Below, piece after piece: positions 36,171 to 45,115 of a DNA stretch of 64,000 bases (its first letter is position 1; each line of letters begins with the position of its first letter). Below the pieces are notes generated by a model, which saw only the letters and a list, made by a program, of their open reading frames with translations, was not told the DNA's origin and did not search any database. The DNA lies in assembly GCA_963705275.1 (NCBI GenBank), contig OY970063.1:2542001-2606000 (forward strand), read 5' to 3'. This DNA comes from Fen-1135 sp963705275 (GTDB lineage Bacteria; Desulfobacterota; Syntrophia; Syntrophales; UBA2185). Both the position numbers and the translations under genes were made by a program.

Positions 36171-36845
36171 ATGGAAATTGTAGAAGCCATAAGGACAAGA
36201 AAAAGCATTAGATCCTTTAAGCCGGATCCCATCAGGAAAGAGATCGTCAGGGAAATTTTGGAAATTGCTACCCGTGCTCCCTCAGGGACAAATACCCAAC
36301 CGTGGGAGTTCTTTATTCTCGCCGGAGAGGTTTTAGGACAAGTCAAGCAGGCTAACGTTGAACATCTTAAGTCCGGGACACCGCCCAATCCGGAAATTAG
36401 CTTTGCGATATCAAACCCCGACACCGTTTATCAGAAGCGACGAGTGGAACTTACCAAGCGCCTCTTTCAACTGATGGAGATTCCAAGAGATGACATGGAA
36501 AAAAGAATGCAGTGGTTGGAACGGGGCTTTCGTTTCTTCGATGCACCCATAGCCATTATTATATCTGTAGATCGGTTATTATCGGAAGAGGGACCTCTAA
36601 TGGATATTGGCGCTGTTATGCAAACCATTTGCCTGGCTGCATTAAACTATGGCCTGGGTACTTGCATCGAGTATCAGGGAGTCATGTACCCGGAGGTGCT
36701 GAGGCAATATGCGGGCATACCGGAAAGCAAACGAATATTAGCCGCTATCGCCCTCGGTTTTCCCGATTGGGATTTTCCGGCAAATAGACTGGAGAGTACT
36801 CGAGAACTCGTGGATAATATAACCATCTGGTGCGGATTTGAATAG
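36171..36845 (+). CDS. Nitroreductase family protein
   Basis: A flavin-dependent nitroreductase-like protein of 224 residues. The FMN-binding start MEIVEAIRTRKSIRSF and TRAPSGTNTQPWEFFIL are typical, as are the GPLMDIGAVMQTICLAA region and ALGFPDWDF near the end. It may reduce nitroaromatics, quinones or act in dehalogenation-like reactions; no specific role is visible. ATG 36171. It lies 123 bases after emrB. Confidence 0.88.
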   Translation: MEIVEAIRTRKSIRSFKPDPIRKEIVREILEIATRAPSGTNTQPWEFFILAGEVLGQVKQANVEHLKSGTPPNPEISFAISNPDTVYQKRRVELTKRLFQLMEIPRDDMEKRMQWLERGFRFFDAPIAIIISVDRLLSEEGPLMDIGAVMQTICLAALNYGLGTCIEYQGVMYPEVLRQYAGIPESKRILAAIALGFPDWDFPANRLESTRELVDNITIWCGFE

Positions 36846-36887
36846 AAGTAGGATCAACGGTTGCATTCACCCAGGAGGTGGAGCATA

Positions 36888-37328
36888 GTGATATTCGAGG
36901 TGATGAGAAATATCTTTAAAGAAATATCTTCCGCGCCCAGGAAGGTACAGCATCTCTCTGTACTCGTCTTGCTCATCGGGTTGCACAGTTTATTCCTGGG
37001 GATTTTCATTTTCTTCTTTACGAAACTTTTCTACGCTTTATTTTTCTCGGCAGAAATAGAGAATTTTTTCTTTGTGAGGCAGGCGGGGCTGTTCCTTTTC
37101 TGTCTCGGCCTCTTTACCCTTGCCATTGTCGTGGAAATGAAGAGGTACTATTACTTCGTTAAGGTCATAATAGTTGCAAAGTCCCTGGCCTTTCTGTTTC
37201 TTATCTCCCACGCACATCTTGCTGTATGGCCGCCCATCATATACGCGGCGGCCGTGGGCGATGGGATCATGGCCCTGGTTCTGATCTTCTTCTACCGCCG
37301 GGCCGGCTTCATCGCTGAAAAAGGGTGA
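36888..37328 (+). CDS. Small membrane protein of unknown function
   Basis: The product of about 147 residues has four hydrophobic segments (for example VLLIGLHSLFLGIFIFFF and LFLFCLGLFTLAIVVEM). I do not recognise the family with certainty. GTG 36888 is chosen because AGGAGGTGG stands six bases before it. It converges with the large fusion gene, 52 bases apart. Confidence 0.6.
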   Translation: MIFEVMRNIFKEISSAPRKVQHLSVLVLLIGLHSLFLGIFIFFFTKLFYALFFSAEIENFFFVRQAGLFLFCLGLFTLAIVVEMKRYYYFVKVIIVAKSLAFLFLISHAHLAVWPPIIYAAAVGDGIMALVLIFFYRRAGFIAEKG

Positions 37329-37380
37329 CATAAAGCGGGCCCCGGAAGATTAGGGAAGAGTAGACTTTGATTGCCGTTCC

Positions 37381-39972
37381 CTAAAAGACAAATAGAAATA
37401 TCAGGGACGTGAAGGACAGTATTGCCAGGTGTCCTCTGTAGATTATTTTGGGAAGTGAATATCTGGCGGCTGTGGACTTCAACATGAAGAAGGAAAGTAT
37501 AGCGCCGGACAAGGTGATCAAAGGGATAAGCGCCTTCAGCGTACCCAGGTTCGGCGTAACTGTTTCTGCGGGGAAGACCCCGCCAAGTCCCGCCATATCA
37601 ATCAACCACGGAAGCAGGTTATGCCCGTTGTAAACGAACTCATGGAAGTAGATGTTCAGAAATCCTGCGAAGGCGAGAAACAGGTAGACGTGCCCCACGT
37701 GAACAAAATGCTCCCGCCATCTTTTGTCTGTTGGAAATCCCGAGGCTATTAAAGCCAGTGCCGTGAACAATGTGAGAATAAGACCCGGGAGCGCGGCGTC
37801 CCGGATAAATGCTCCCGCCCCCGTGAAGAAGAGCGGATATTCCGCCGCGTACCTGTAAAGAGGCGTCAAGGAAGGCAGCTTTACGGCAAGAACAGAGCCG
37901 ACAATCAAGATTGTAAACATGGCGCCCGGCACTTCCCATCTCTCTCTCGCGATCATCTCCTGCCAGGGAAGACGTGCATCGATGCGTACTGATTTATGGG
38001 TGCAGCTCTTCAAGCAGGAGAGGCAGAGGACGCAGTCCTTTGTTGCCGTAGCGGCTAATGGATGGATGCCCATGGGGCAGTTTTTGTCTTTGACACAATC
38101 CTGTGTAGAGCACTGGCTCGAACAGACATTGCTATTGCTTCCCAATTCCACCAGGGAAAGGGCAGCAAAATGAGCGACCACTCTCCCGAGCGGGCAGATA
38201 TGCTTGCACCAGGAGCGCCTGCCGAAGATAGAAGTGGTGATGACGGCTCCGCCGAGGATCGTGAGGAGAAGGCCGCTGGTTGCCCGCGCTTCAGTGAACA
38301 TGTGACTTGCATGTTCCATCATGAATATGATGACGAAGCCGGCAATCCCGATCCATATACCATGTCGGCTCAGAAATGCGGGGATCGCGAGAAATGTTAT
38401 GCGATTGAAATTAATCCCGTTGGCTATCACCGGTAAGGGGCAGTATCCGCACCAACTCCGCGCACTCACAGCAATGGAGAAGATGATAAAAGGCCACCAG
38501 ACGGACCAGACGACAAGATTTGCCATGTTGTCCTTTTCCGGTCCCAGGAGCGTATATAGGATTATACCTATCATAAATGGTACGGTAAGGAACTGGAGAG
38601 CTGAGGGGACCAATCGATGATGGACAAAGGCGTCGATGAAAGGGAGTCTCAGGAGGTTTATTTTTCCGGTGGTGGAAAAGGCCGGGAAATTAACAAAAAT
38701 CTGCCGGTCCGTGATCTTATTTCCTTCCGTGATGGCGACCGCCCGCTCAATTACCTGATGCAGTTCATCGACGTTGAGCGGCCAGTCATGATCCACCAGG
38801 GCGTTTAACGCATCGTTGGAAAACCCTTTGACATTTTTGTTGAACTTCCTGTTGAACCCTCCAAGAAGGCTTTCAGCTATAAGAGGAATATCTTTCTTTC
38901 TATCCCGAAGTGGCTTCAGTCGGACTACCGCACCGCTCAAAAGGGTGAGGAATTCCGGGATGAGGTCTGTATCCGGTCCCCGATTCCGATTGTCAGCCGT
39001 AGTTGCAATGATGCGCACCCTGCTTGTGAGGCTGCCGGTTTCGCCTTTTCTCGTGAATCGATGGTCCGCCAGGTAGTGCGCCAACAGTTTCTGAATCCTG
39101 GGAGAGAGATGCTCAATGTTTTCCAGAATCAGGGTTCCGCCGTCGGCAATCTCCAGGTAGCCCCGGCGAAGCCCACTGGCATAGCCGACAACTCCTGGTC
39201 CGTGTCCGAACAAGGCCGACTCCTGAGCGATTTCCAGGTGCACTTCGTCCTTTGTTGCAAGGCGGCTTTCCGGGGCCTGCCGCTTTATCGGCGGCGGATT
39301 GTTGCACTCCAGGTGAAGGAGCGGCCGGGCTGTATCCCCATTGTGATAATGTATCAATCTTGCCGCCAGAAACCTGCCAGTGCCTCTTTCTCCGAGAATC
39401 AAAACATTTGCATCGCTCTTCGCCAGTTCTCCGATTGTCCTGTTTATATCTTTGACCCACTTGGTATTTCCGAGAAATTGGCCGACCTCCGAAGGCGGGG
39501 GCACGCTGAGGAGACCCGCAATAACCTCCTTGCTCTCAACGTCTTTGACCTGCTGAAGGATGTCTTTTTTCACGAGCCGTTGCGCCAGCAAGCGAAAGAA
39601 GGCGCTATTTAATTCCTGGTAACGCTTTCTCAACTCATCAAAGATGTCACGACTCAACTCGATTACACGCACATCGGTAATCGCTTTGACGTTAGCGGTG
39701 CGCGGTTCACCGGTCAGAAGGGCGATCTCTCCAAAGATATCTCCCTCCGTCATCGTTGAAAGGTTATATTCAATGCCCTCATCATTGGTCGAGGTGGCTG
39801 CCGCTCTTCCGCTTAAGATCATAAACATAGAGTGACCAGGATCTCCGCGATAGATAATGGTTGTATTTGCAGGGAAGATGTTGCTAATCAGGCGCGGCAT
39901 AATAGCGGCAAGGGTCTCCGTTGGGAAATCCTTGAAGAGAGTGAATTTGCGGATGTCTTCTACGGTAATCAT
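37381..39972 (-). CDS. Cyclic-nucleotide domain / degenerate AAA+ / NapH-like polyferredoxin membrane fusion
   Basis: This 863-residue protein joins three parts. Residues about 8-125 form a cNMP-binding beta-roll (GDIFGEIALLTGEPRTANV). Residues about 165-410 match a sigma-54 activator AAA+ domain, but Walker A is GERGTGRF (lysine to arginine), Walker B is GGTLILENIE (DE lost), and the GAFTGA loop reads GVVGYA; no HTH follows. Residues about 440-860 are a polytopic membrane region with CGYCPLP, WCKHICPLG and ferredoxin-type cysteines (CSTQDC...NCPMG...CVLCLSCLKSC), as in NapH/CcoG/RdxA proteins. It probably passes electrons across or at the membrane under cyclic-nucleotide control, with the AAA+ part as a scaffold. 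The role is inference. It is monocistronic. Confidence 0.9.
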   Translation of the reverse strand: MITVEDIRKFTLFKDFPTETLAAIMPRLISNIFPANTTIIYRGDPGHSMFMILSGRAAATSTNDEGIEYNLSTMTEGDIFGEIALLTGEPRTANVKAITDVRVIELSRDIFDELRKRYQELNSAFFRLLAQRLVKKDILQQVKDVESKEVIAGLLSVPPPSEVGQFLGNTKWVKDINRTIGELAKSDANVLILGERGTGRFLAARLIHYHNGDTARPLLHLECNNPPPIKRQAPESRLATKDEVHLEIAQESALFGHGPGVVGYASGLRRGYLEIADGGTLILENIEHLSPRIQKLLAHYLADHRFTRKGETGSLTSRVRIIATTADNRNRGPDTDLIPEFLTLLSGAVVRLKPLRDRKKDIPLIAESLLGGFNRKFNKNVKGFSNDALNALVDHDWPLNVDELHQVIERAVAITEGNKITDRQIFVNFPAFSTTGKINLLRLPFIDAFVHHRLVPSALQFLTVPFMIGIILYTLLGPEKDNMANLVVWSVWWPFIIFSIAVSARSWCGYCPLPVIANGINFNRITFLAIPAFLSRHGIWIGIAGFVIIFMMEHASHMFTEARATSGLLLTILGGAVITTSIFGRRSWCKHICPLGRVVAHFAALSLVELGSNSNVCSSQCSTQDCVKDKNCPMGIHPLAATATKDCVLCLSCLKSCTHKSVRIDARLPWQEMIARERWEVPGAMFTILIVGSVLAVKLPSLTPLYRYAAEYPLFFTGAGAFIRDAALPGLILTLFTALALIASGFPTDKRWREHFVHVGHVYLFLAFAGFLNIYFHEFVYNGHNLLPWLIDMAGLGGVFPAETVTPNLGTLKALIPLITLSGAILSFFMLKSTAARYSLPKIIYRGHLAILSFTSLIFLFVF

Positions 39973-40078
39973 TTCGCTCCAGGCAGAGCTTCACTTACCT
40001 GAAAGATGCTTATTCACCAAAAGATGAGACACTGGAAGTGTCGGTTACGCTCATTCCCCGCAGTATTTCTAAATGTTT

Positions 40079-40109
40079 AAAGCCTCTCATGAGAAGCATA
40101 TGAGGCTTT
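40079..40109. repeat. Hairpin in the gap before amt
   Basis: AAAGCCTC (40079-40086) and GAGGCTTT (40102-40109) pair across a 15-base loop that also has ATG/CAT pairs. It lies in the 480-base gap between the fusion gene and amt. Function is unknown; it is not followed by a T-run on the plus strand. Confidence 0.5.
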
Positions 40110-40392
40110 GAATTCAAGGTATGATAGGCAAGCGCGCATGGCATGTCAAGGGTAAAACAGGATTGGATATTCAGGCTTTTCCTGATATCTCGGACCATTC
40201 ATCTCTCGCTGGAATTTCCTTCCGCTTTCCTGAAAAATCAGATGCAAGAAATCCTCTTCTCAGATTCTGTTGGTTACAATTTCGTTACATCTGAATTTAA
40301 ATGAACAAAAATGTTGCAGCCAGACAGATGTTTTTATGAGATTACACTGGGGAATCTTTCTGAAAACAATAAGTTGCAAGACTTCCCCCGCC

Positions 40393-40407
40393 TGGCATTG
40401 AAGTTGC
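40393..40407 (+). promoter_or_regulatory. Sigma-54 (-24/-12) promoter of the amt operon
   Basis: TGGCATTGAAGTTGC has GG and GC exactly 12 bases apart and lies about 46 bases before ATG 40454. A sigma-54, NtrC-type control is the rule for amt-glnB-glnA sets. No NtrC box was clearly seen upstream. Confidence 0.8.
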
Positions 40408-40453
40408 CTACCATTTAATAGGCTTTAATTAAATCATATGGGGGTGTGTGTAT

Positions 40454-41686
40454 ATGAATTCAGGAGATACTGCGTGGGTACTTGTATCGACAGCACTTGT
40501 TTTTTTTATGGTTCCGGGATTGGCGCTTTTTTATGGCGGCATGACGAGGAGAAAGAACGTCCTTTCCACTCTGATGCAATGCATTATCGTCGTGTGCCTG
40601 ATCAGTGTCCAGTGGGTATTATTTGGTTATACGCTGGCATTCGGGCCCGATTCAGGTTTCGGCATACTCGGCAACCTCGACTTTATATGCCTGCGGAATG
40701 TGGATTTCAATCCCTTCAATGAATATTCAAAAACGATTCCTCACCTTGCATTCATGATTTTTCAGTGCATGTTTGCCATTATTACACCCGCTTTGGTCAT
40801 CGGCGCATTTGCGGAGCGCATCAAATTTTCGTCTTTTTGTATCTTTTCCTTGCTGTGGGCAACTTTCGTCTATGACCCCATCGCACACTGGATTTGGGGA
40901 GCAGGCGGCTGGCTGAAAGAATTGGGAGGTCTCGATTTTGCCGGTGGCATGGTCGTTCATGGAAGCTCAGGTTTTGCCGCGCTTGTAGTTTGTCTTCTGA
41001 TTGGCAAAAGGATTGGTTATCGGGAACAGCCCTTCCGGCCGCACAATCTTCCCTTTACCGTATTAGGGGCCGGCATGCTCTGGTTCGGATGGTTCGGCTT
41101 TAATGGCGGAAGCGCCCTGGAAGCAAACGGTTTGGCAGTCAATGCCTTTGTCAGCACCAATATTGCGGCTGCTGTGGCGGCGCTGACGTGGGCAATCTGG
41201 GAGTGGCAGAAAGATGGTGCGCCGACCATGCTCGGACTGATTACGGGCATCATAGCCGGACTTGGGGCTATTACTCCGGCCTGCGGTTATGTGCGTCCTC
41301 TCGCAGCTATACCCATCGGCATTTTGGCAGGCGTTTTCTCTTTCATCGCCGTTACAAAGGTGAAAGCCAGGTTGGGCTATGATGATTCGCTCGACGTTTT
41401 CGGGGTTCATGGAATATGCGGAGTATGGGGCTCAATCGCAACAGGGCTCTTTGCGGAAAAGGCAATTAACGCCGCCGGAGCGAATGGGTTTCTCTTCGGC
41501 AATGTCAAACTGCTCCTGATACAGGGGCTCTACGTCGTGGTCGTCATCGCCTATGCAGTGGCAATAACCTGGATTTTGTATAAATTCGTTGATGCCTTTA
41601 TGGGAATGAGAGTTGAGGAGAAGAATGAAATCGTCGGCCTTGACCTGACCCAGCATCACGAATCCGCCTACACCGTTGTAGAATAA
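40454..41686 (+). CDS. amt: Ammonium transporter, Amt family
   Basis: The product of about 410 residues has eleven membrane segments and the Amt signatures VFFMVPGLALFYGG, DFAGGMVVHGSSGFAALV and VFGVHGICGVWGSIATGL, which supply the twin pore histidines. It takes up ammonium at low concentration and is normally gated by PII. The ATG 40454 is preferred over GTG 40448. It leads an operon with glnB, glnA and an SPFH gene under a sigma-54 promoter. Confidence 0.95.
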   Translation: MNSGDTAWVLVSTALVFFMVPGLALFYGGMTRRKNVLSTLMQCIIVVCLISVQWVLFGYTLAFGPDSGFGILGNLDFICLRNVDFNPFNEYSKTIPHLAFMIFQCMFAIITPALVIGAFAERIKFSSFCIFSLLWATFVYDPIAHWIWGAGGWLKELGGLDFAGGMVVHGSSGFAALVVCLLIGKRIGYREQPFRPHNLPFTVLGAGMLWFGWFGFNGGSALEANGLAVNAFVSTNIAAAVAALTWAIWEWQKDGAPTMLGLITGIIAGLGAITPACGYVRPLAAIPIGILAGVFSFIAVTKVKARLGYDDSLDVFGVHGICGVWGSIATGLFAEKAINAAGANGFLFGNVKLLLIQGLYVVVVIAYAVAITWILYKFVDAFMGMRVEEKNEIVGLDLTQHHESAYTVVE

Positions 41687-41700
41687 GGAGGTCAACGGAT

Positions 41701-42042
41701 ATGAAATATATAGTCGCCATAATACAGCCGCACAAGCTGGACGAAGTAATGAAAACTCTGGAGGATGTGGAGGTAAACTTAGTAACTGTATCAAACGTGC
41801 TTGGACGTGGCAGGCAGAAGGGACTGACTGAGGTTTACCGGGGAGCAAAGGAGGTTGGGAGCCTGTTGAAGAAGATAAAGCTGGAGATAGCTTGCAACGA
41901 GGATTTCGTGGAGCCGACGATACAGGCGATCATCAAGGGCGCCCGGACAGGCGAGATCGGAGACGGTAAGATATTCGTGCTTGACCTCTACGAGGTTATC
42001 CGTATCCGGACAGGCGAACGCGGCGGCAAGGCCATAGGATAA
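41701..42042 (+). CDS. glnB: Nitrogen regulatory protein PII lacking the uridylylation tyrosine
   Basis: The 113-residue PII has MKYIVAIIQPHKLDEV, the T loop start GRGRQKGLTEVYRGA, and the C-terminal signature TGEIGDGKIFVLDLYEVIRIRTGE. In the T loop the position of Tyr51 is glutamate (AKEVGSLLKK), while Tyr46 is kept. Control by uridylylation at Tyr51 is therefore lost; ATP/ADP and 2-oxoglutarate binding remain likely. It would gate Amt and act on glutamine synthetase or other targets. AAGGAGG precedes the ATG, 14 bases after amt. Confidence 0.95.
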   Translation: MKYIVAIIQPHKLDEVMKTLEDVEVNLVTVSNVLGRGRQKGLTEVYRGAKEVGSLLKKIKLEIACNEDFVEPTIQAIIKGARTGEIGDGKIFVLDLYEVIRIRTGERGGKAIG

Positions 42043-42061
42043 AGGGAGGAGTGCAACAGAT

Positions 42062-43480
42062 ATGAATCTTAAAGAGTTAATGAAGTATTCCAAGGACAAG
42101 CGTCTGGAGTTCATTGATTTGAAATTCACGGACATCCCGGGATTGTGGCAGCATATCACGATTCCGATCCAGCAACTGGACGAGGATCTTGTCATCCACG
42201 GCATCGGTTTCGACGGTTCGAGCATCCGCGGTTTTCAGCCCATCAACGAGAGCGACATGCTGATCAAGCCGGACACGGAGACAGCATTTATCGATCCTTT
42301 CATGGCGGATCCAACATTGAGCATGATCTGCAACGTCAAGGATCCTCTGACTCAGATACCGTATTCGCGGGACCCCCGGAACGTGGGACAGAAGGCGGAG
42401 AGGTATCTTTCGGTATGCGGGATCGCGGACCAGGTTTTCTTCGGTCCGGAGCCGGAGTTCTACATATTTGACGATGTCCGTTTCGAACAGAGCTACAATA
42501 CCGGTTTTTACAGGGTCGATTCGAAGGAGGGTTTCTGGAATACGGCAAGAGACGAAGGGCCGAATCTGGGATACAAACCGCGCTACAAGGAGGGCTACTT
42601 TCCTGTACCTCCCACGGACAGCCTGCAGAATCTCCGGGCGAAGATGTGCAAGGTGATGACGGAAGTGGGGATACCTGTGATCCTTCATCACCATGAAGTG
42701 GCCACAGCCGGCCAGTGCGAGATAGGTGTGCGCATAAATAATCTCGTGGATACCGGTGACATGCTCATGAAGTACAAGTACGTGGTGAAGAATGTCGCCT
42801 TGTCGCAGGGCAAGACAGTTACATTTATGCCGAAGCCTCTCTTCATGGATAACGGTTCGGGGATGCACGTGCATCAGAGCCTCTGGAAGAACGGGAGGAA
42901 TCTGTTTTATGAGCCAGGCAGCGGGTACGGCGGAATCAGCAAGCTCTGCCGCCACTACATAGGTGGCCTCCTGCACCATGCGCCGTCGCTTCTTGCCTTT
43001 ACATCCCCTACAACGAATTCGTACAGAAGACTTGTTCCCGGGTATGAGGCGCCGATCAACCTCGTGTACTCGCAGCGAAACCGGAGCGCATGTGTGAGGA
43101 TACCCATGTATTCGCCCTCCGAGAAGGCGAAGCGTATCGAGTTCCGCTGCCCCGACTGTTCCTGCAATCCCTACCTCGCCCTTGCAGCGATGCTCATGGC
43201 AGGTCTCGACGGCATAGAGAATGAGATCGAGCCGCCTCCGCCCATCGATGAGGATATCTATGAACTCTCCCATGAGGAGAAGAAGCATATCAAGGCGACG
43301 CCCGGCTCACTTTCGGAGGTGCTGGATGCGCTGGAGAAGGAGCACTCCTATCTTCTGAAAGGGGATGTCTTCACGGAAGATTTGATCCAGACATGGATCG
43401 AATACAAGCGGAAGAGGGAGGACGATATGATCAGGCTTCGTCCCCATCCTTACGAGTTTGCACTGTACTACGATATTTAA
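42062..43480 (+). CDS. glnA: Glutamine synthetase type I
   Basis: GlnA makes glutamine from glutamate, ammonium and ATP. The 472 residues are normal for GSI. Seen are the latch FDGSSIRGF, the metal ligands FGPEPEFYIFD, the HHHEVATAGQCEIGVR block, the NGSGMHVHQSLW motif and the NRSACVRIP part. The adenylylation tyrosine region reads DIYELSHEEKK, so regulation by GlnE is possible. It follows glnB by 20 bases in the amt operon. Confidence 0.97.
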   Translation: MNLKELMKYSKDKRLEFIDLKFTDIPGLWQHITIPIQQLDEDLVIHGIGFDGSSIRGFQPINESDMLIKPDTETAFIDPFMADPTLSMICNVKDPLTQIPYSRDPRNVGQKAERYLSVCGIADQVFFGPEPEFYIFDDVRFEQSYNTGFYRVDSKEGFWNTARDEGPNLGYKPRYKEGYFPVPPTDSLQNLRAKMCKVMTEVGIPVILHHHEVATAGQCEIGVRINNLVDTGDMLMKYKYVVKNVALSQGKTVTFMPKPLFMDNGSGMHVHQSLWKNGRNLFYEPGSGYGGISKLCRHYIGGLLHHAPSLLAFTSPTTNSYRRLVPGYEAPINLVYSQRNRSACVRIPMYSPSEKAKRIEFRCPDCSCNPYLALAAMLMAGLDGIENEIEPPPPIDEDIYELSHEEKKHIKATPGSLSEVLDALEKEHSYLLKGDVFTEDLIQTWIEYKRKREDDMIRLRPHPYEFALYYDI

Positions 43481-43524
43481 ATAACAGGAATAAAACGATT
43501 AATATAAATCAGGAGGTTAAGGAC

Positions 43525-44796
43525 ATGGACATAGGAATGGTGAGCATCTTTATTGGTGTACTGGTCATCATGGCGGTCATTATTTATATCAAGGCTAACA
43601 TGAAAATCTGTGAGCCCAATGAGGTGATGATTTTTTCCGGCAGGCAGTTCAAGGATAAAGACAAGAAGACAGTAGGATACCGTGTTATCAAGGGTGGAAG
43701 AGGTCTGAAGATCCCTCTCATTGAAACGGTAAGGACCATATCGTTAAATTCGATGCCCATCGAGATGGACGTAACGGGGGCGCTCACGAGAGGCACGATC
43801 CCTGTGAATGTGAAGGCTATGGCGAATGTCAAGATCGCGGGCACCATGGAAGATGGCCTGGGTAATGCCATCGAGAGGTTCCTGGGTAAGAGCGCCACGG
43901 CGATTGCGACAACGGCAAGGGAGATCCTCGAAGGCACGCTCCGGGGCATCCTGGCGACGATGGAGCCAGAGGAGGCCAACGCTAACCGGATAGCCCTGGC
44001 GCAGCAGGTTGCCAGAGAAGCGAGGGAGGATATGCAGCGCCTCGGGCTGGTTCTGGATACGTTCAAGATCCAGGAGATTAAGGACGACAAGGGATATTTG
44101 GAGGCGATCGCACGGAAGAAGAACGCAGAGGTTCATCGTGATGCGAGGATTGTCGAGGCCGAATCGAATGCGGAGGCGAACAAGAAGGAGTCTGAAGGGA
44201 AGAAAGTTTCGGAGATAGCAGAGATCGAGTCCCGGCGTTTAGTGGTGGAGAAGGAGATGAACTTCCGCGTTCAGCAGGCAGAGTGGAAAGCGGACGCCAA
44301 TCGTGCGGAGGAGAAGGCGAAGGTAGCCGGAGAGATCACCCGCATGGAAGAGACGAAGACCCTGGAAGCAAGGCGTGTGGAGACTAACAAGCTGAAGTAC
44401 CAGGCGGACGTTGTCATACCTGCAGAGGCGGAGAAGTCAGCGTCACTCATGAAAGCGGCCGGTGCCGCAGCCGGCACCTTTGAGGAAGGAAAAGCCAAGG
44501 CGGAGGCCCTAAGGCTTCTCCGTGAACAGTGGGAACACCCGAACAGCAAGGATCTTTTCATGATCCAGCTTATGCCGGAACTGGTAGGTCATGTATCGAA
44601 GGTTATCGCGTCCAATCTCAGTGTGGAGAGACTGACCGTGGTTGATGGAGGCGGTAGCGGAAGCGGCGGCGGTATCCCTCATCTGGTAGGTAACCTGGCA
44701 GGTTCTGTAAATTCCTTTTTTGAACAGATGAAGACCATGACAGGCTTGGATCTGGCCAGGATGCTGGAGGAACGTTATCAGGCTTCCTCCAAATAA
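43525..44796 (+). CDS. SPFH/flotillin-like membrane scaffold protein
   Basis: The 423-residue protein has one N-terminal membrane segment (about 5-25), an SPFH domain (about 30-210, GRGLKIPLIETVRTISLNSM), and a long A/E/K-rich coiled coil (about 210-340, EAESNAEANKKESEGKK), then a glycine-rich end. This is the flotillin/YqfA layout that forms membrane microdomain scaffolds. ATG 43525 has AGGAGG before it; longer frames to 43393 lie in glnA. It follows glnA by 45 bases and may be the last gene of the amt operon. Confidence 0.85.
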   Translation: MDIGMVSIFIGVLVIMAVIIYIKANMKICEPNEVMIFSGRQFKDKDKKTVGYRVIKGGRGLKIPLIETVRTISLNSMPIEMDVTGALTRGTIPVNVKAMANVKIAGTMEDGLGNAIERFLGKSATAIATTAREILEGTLRGILATMEPEEANANRIALAQQVAREAREDMQRLGLVLDTFKIQEIKDDKGYLEAIARKKNAEVHRDARIVEAESNAEANKKESEGKKVSEIAEIESRRLVVEKEMNFRVQQAEWKADANRAEEKAKVAGEITRMEETKTLEARRVETNKLKYQADVVIPAEAEKSASLMKAAGAAAGTFEEGKAKAEALRLLREQWEHPNSKDLFMIQLMPELVGHVSKVIASNLSVERLTVVDGGGSGSGGGIPHLVGNLAGSVNSFFEQMKTMTGLDLARMLEERYQASSK

Positions 44797-44827
44797 GAGA
44801 ACATATTCAAGAAAGTATTACCCTGCG

Positions 44828-44963
44828 CCCCCTCACAAGGGACTGTGTTGCAACGTCACGGCGAGGCAGTAAAGCTGCTGAAACAAAAGAAGCCTGACAC
44901 ACCCCTGCGTTGGTTGCTTGCTCCTCGCAACAATGATTGATACAGTCTCCTCAAGTGAGGGGG
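44828..44963. repeat. Intergenic inverted-repeat element, about 136 bp
   Basis: CCCCCTCAC (44828-44836) and GTGAGGGGG (44955-44963) are perfect inverted ends; inward, GACTGT...ACAGTC also pair. The centre has TTGCTCCTCGCAACAATG, typical of short repeats scattered in such genomes. It fills much of the 319-base gap before the HD gene, which otherwise shows nothing. Confidence 0.65.
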
Positions 44964-45115
44964 TTATTCATATTAACGTTGATCCCTCATCTGGATTCTC
45001 TCTTACCTCGTACTGAGCGTTGCATATCTGAAAACATCTATTTTCTTCTCACTGTTTCCACTGATTTATAAAACTGGGTTTGATATTTACGAGGGAATAT
45101 TGTAAACGTTTGTTC

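Noticed and set aside
40010..40198. 62-codon minus-strand frame in the gap before amt
   Set aside because: It has no ribosome site, spans a hairpin and resembles nothing I recognise.
42077..43288. Open frame of 403 codons opposite glnA
   Set aside because: It is antisense to glutamine synthetase and its composition (rich in H, R and L) is that of a shadow frame.
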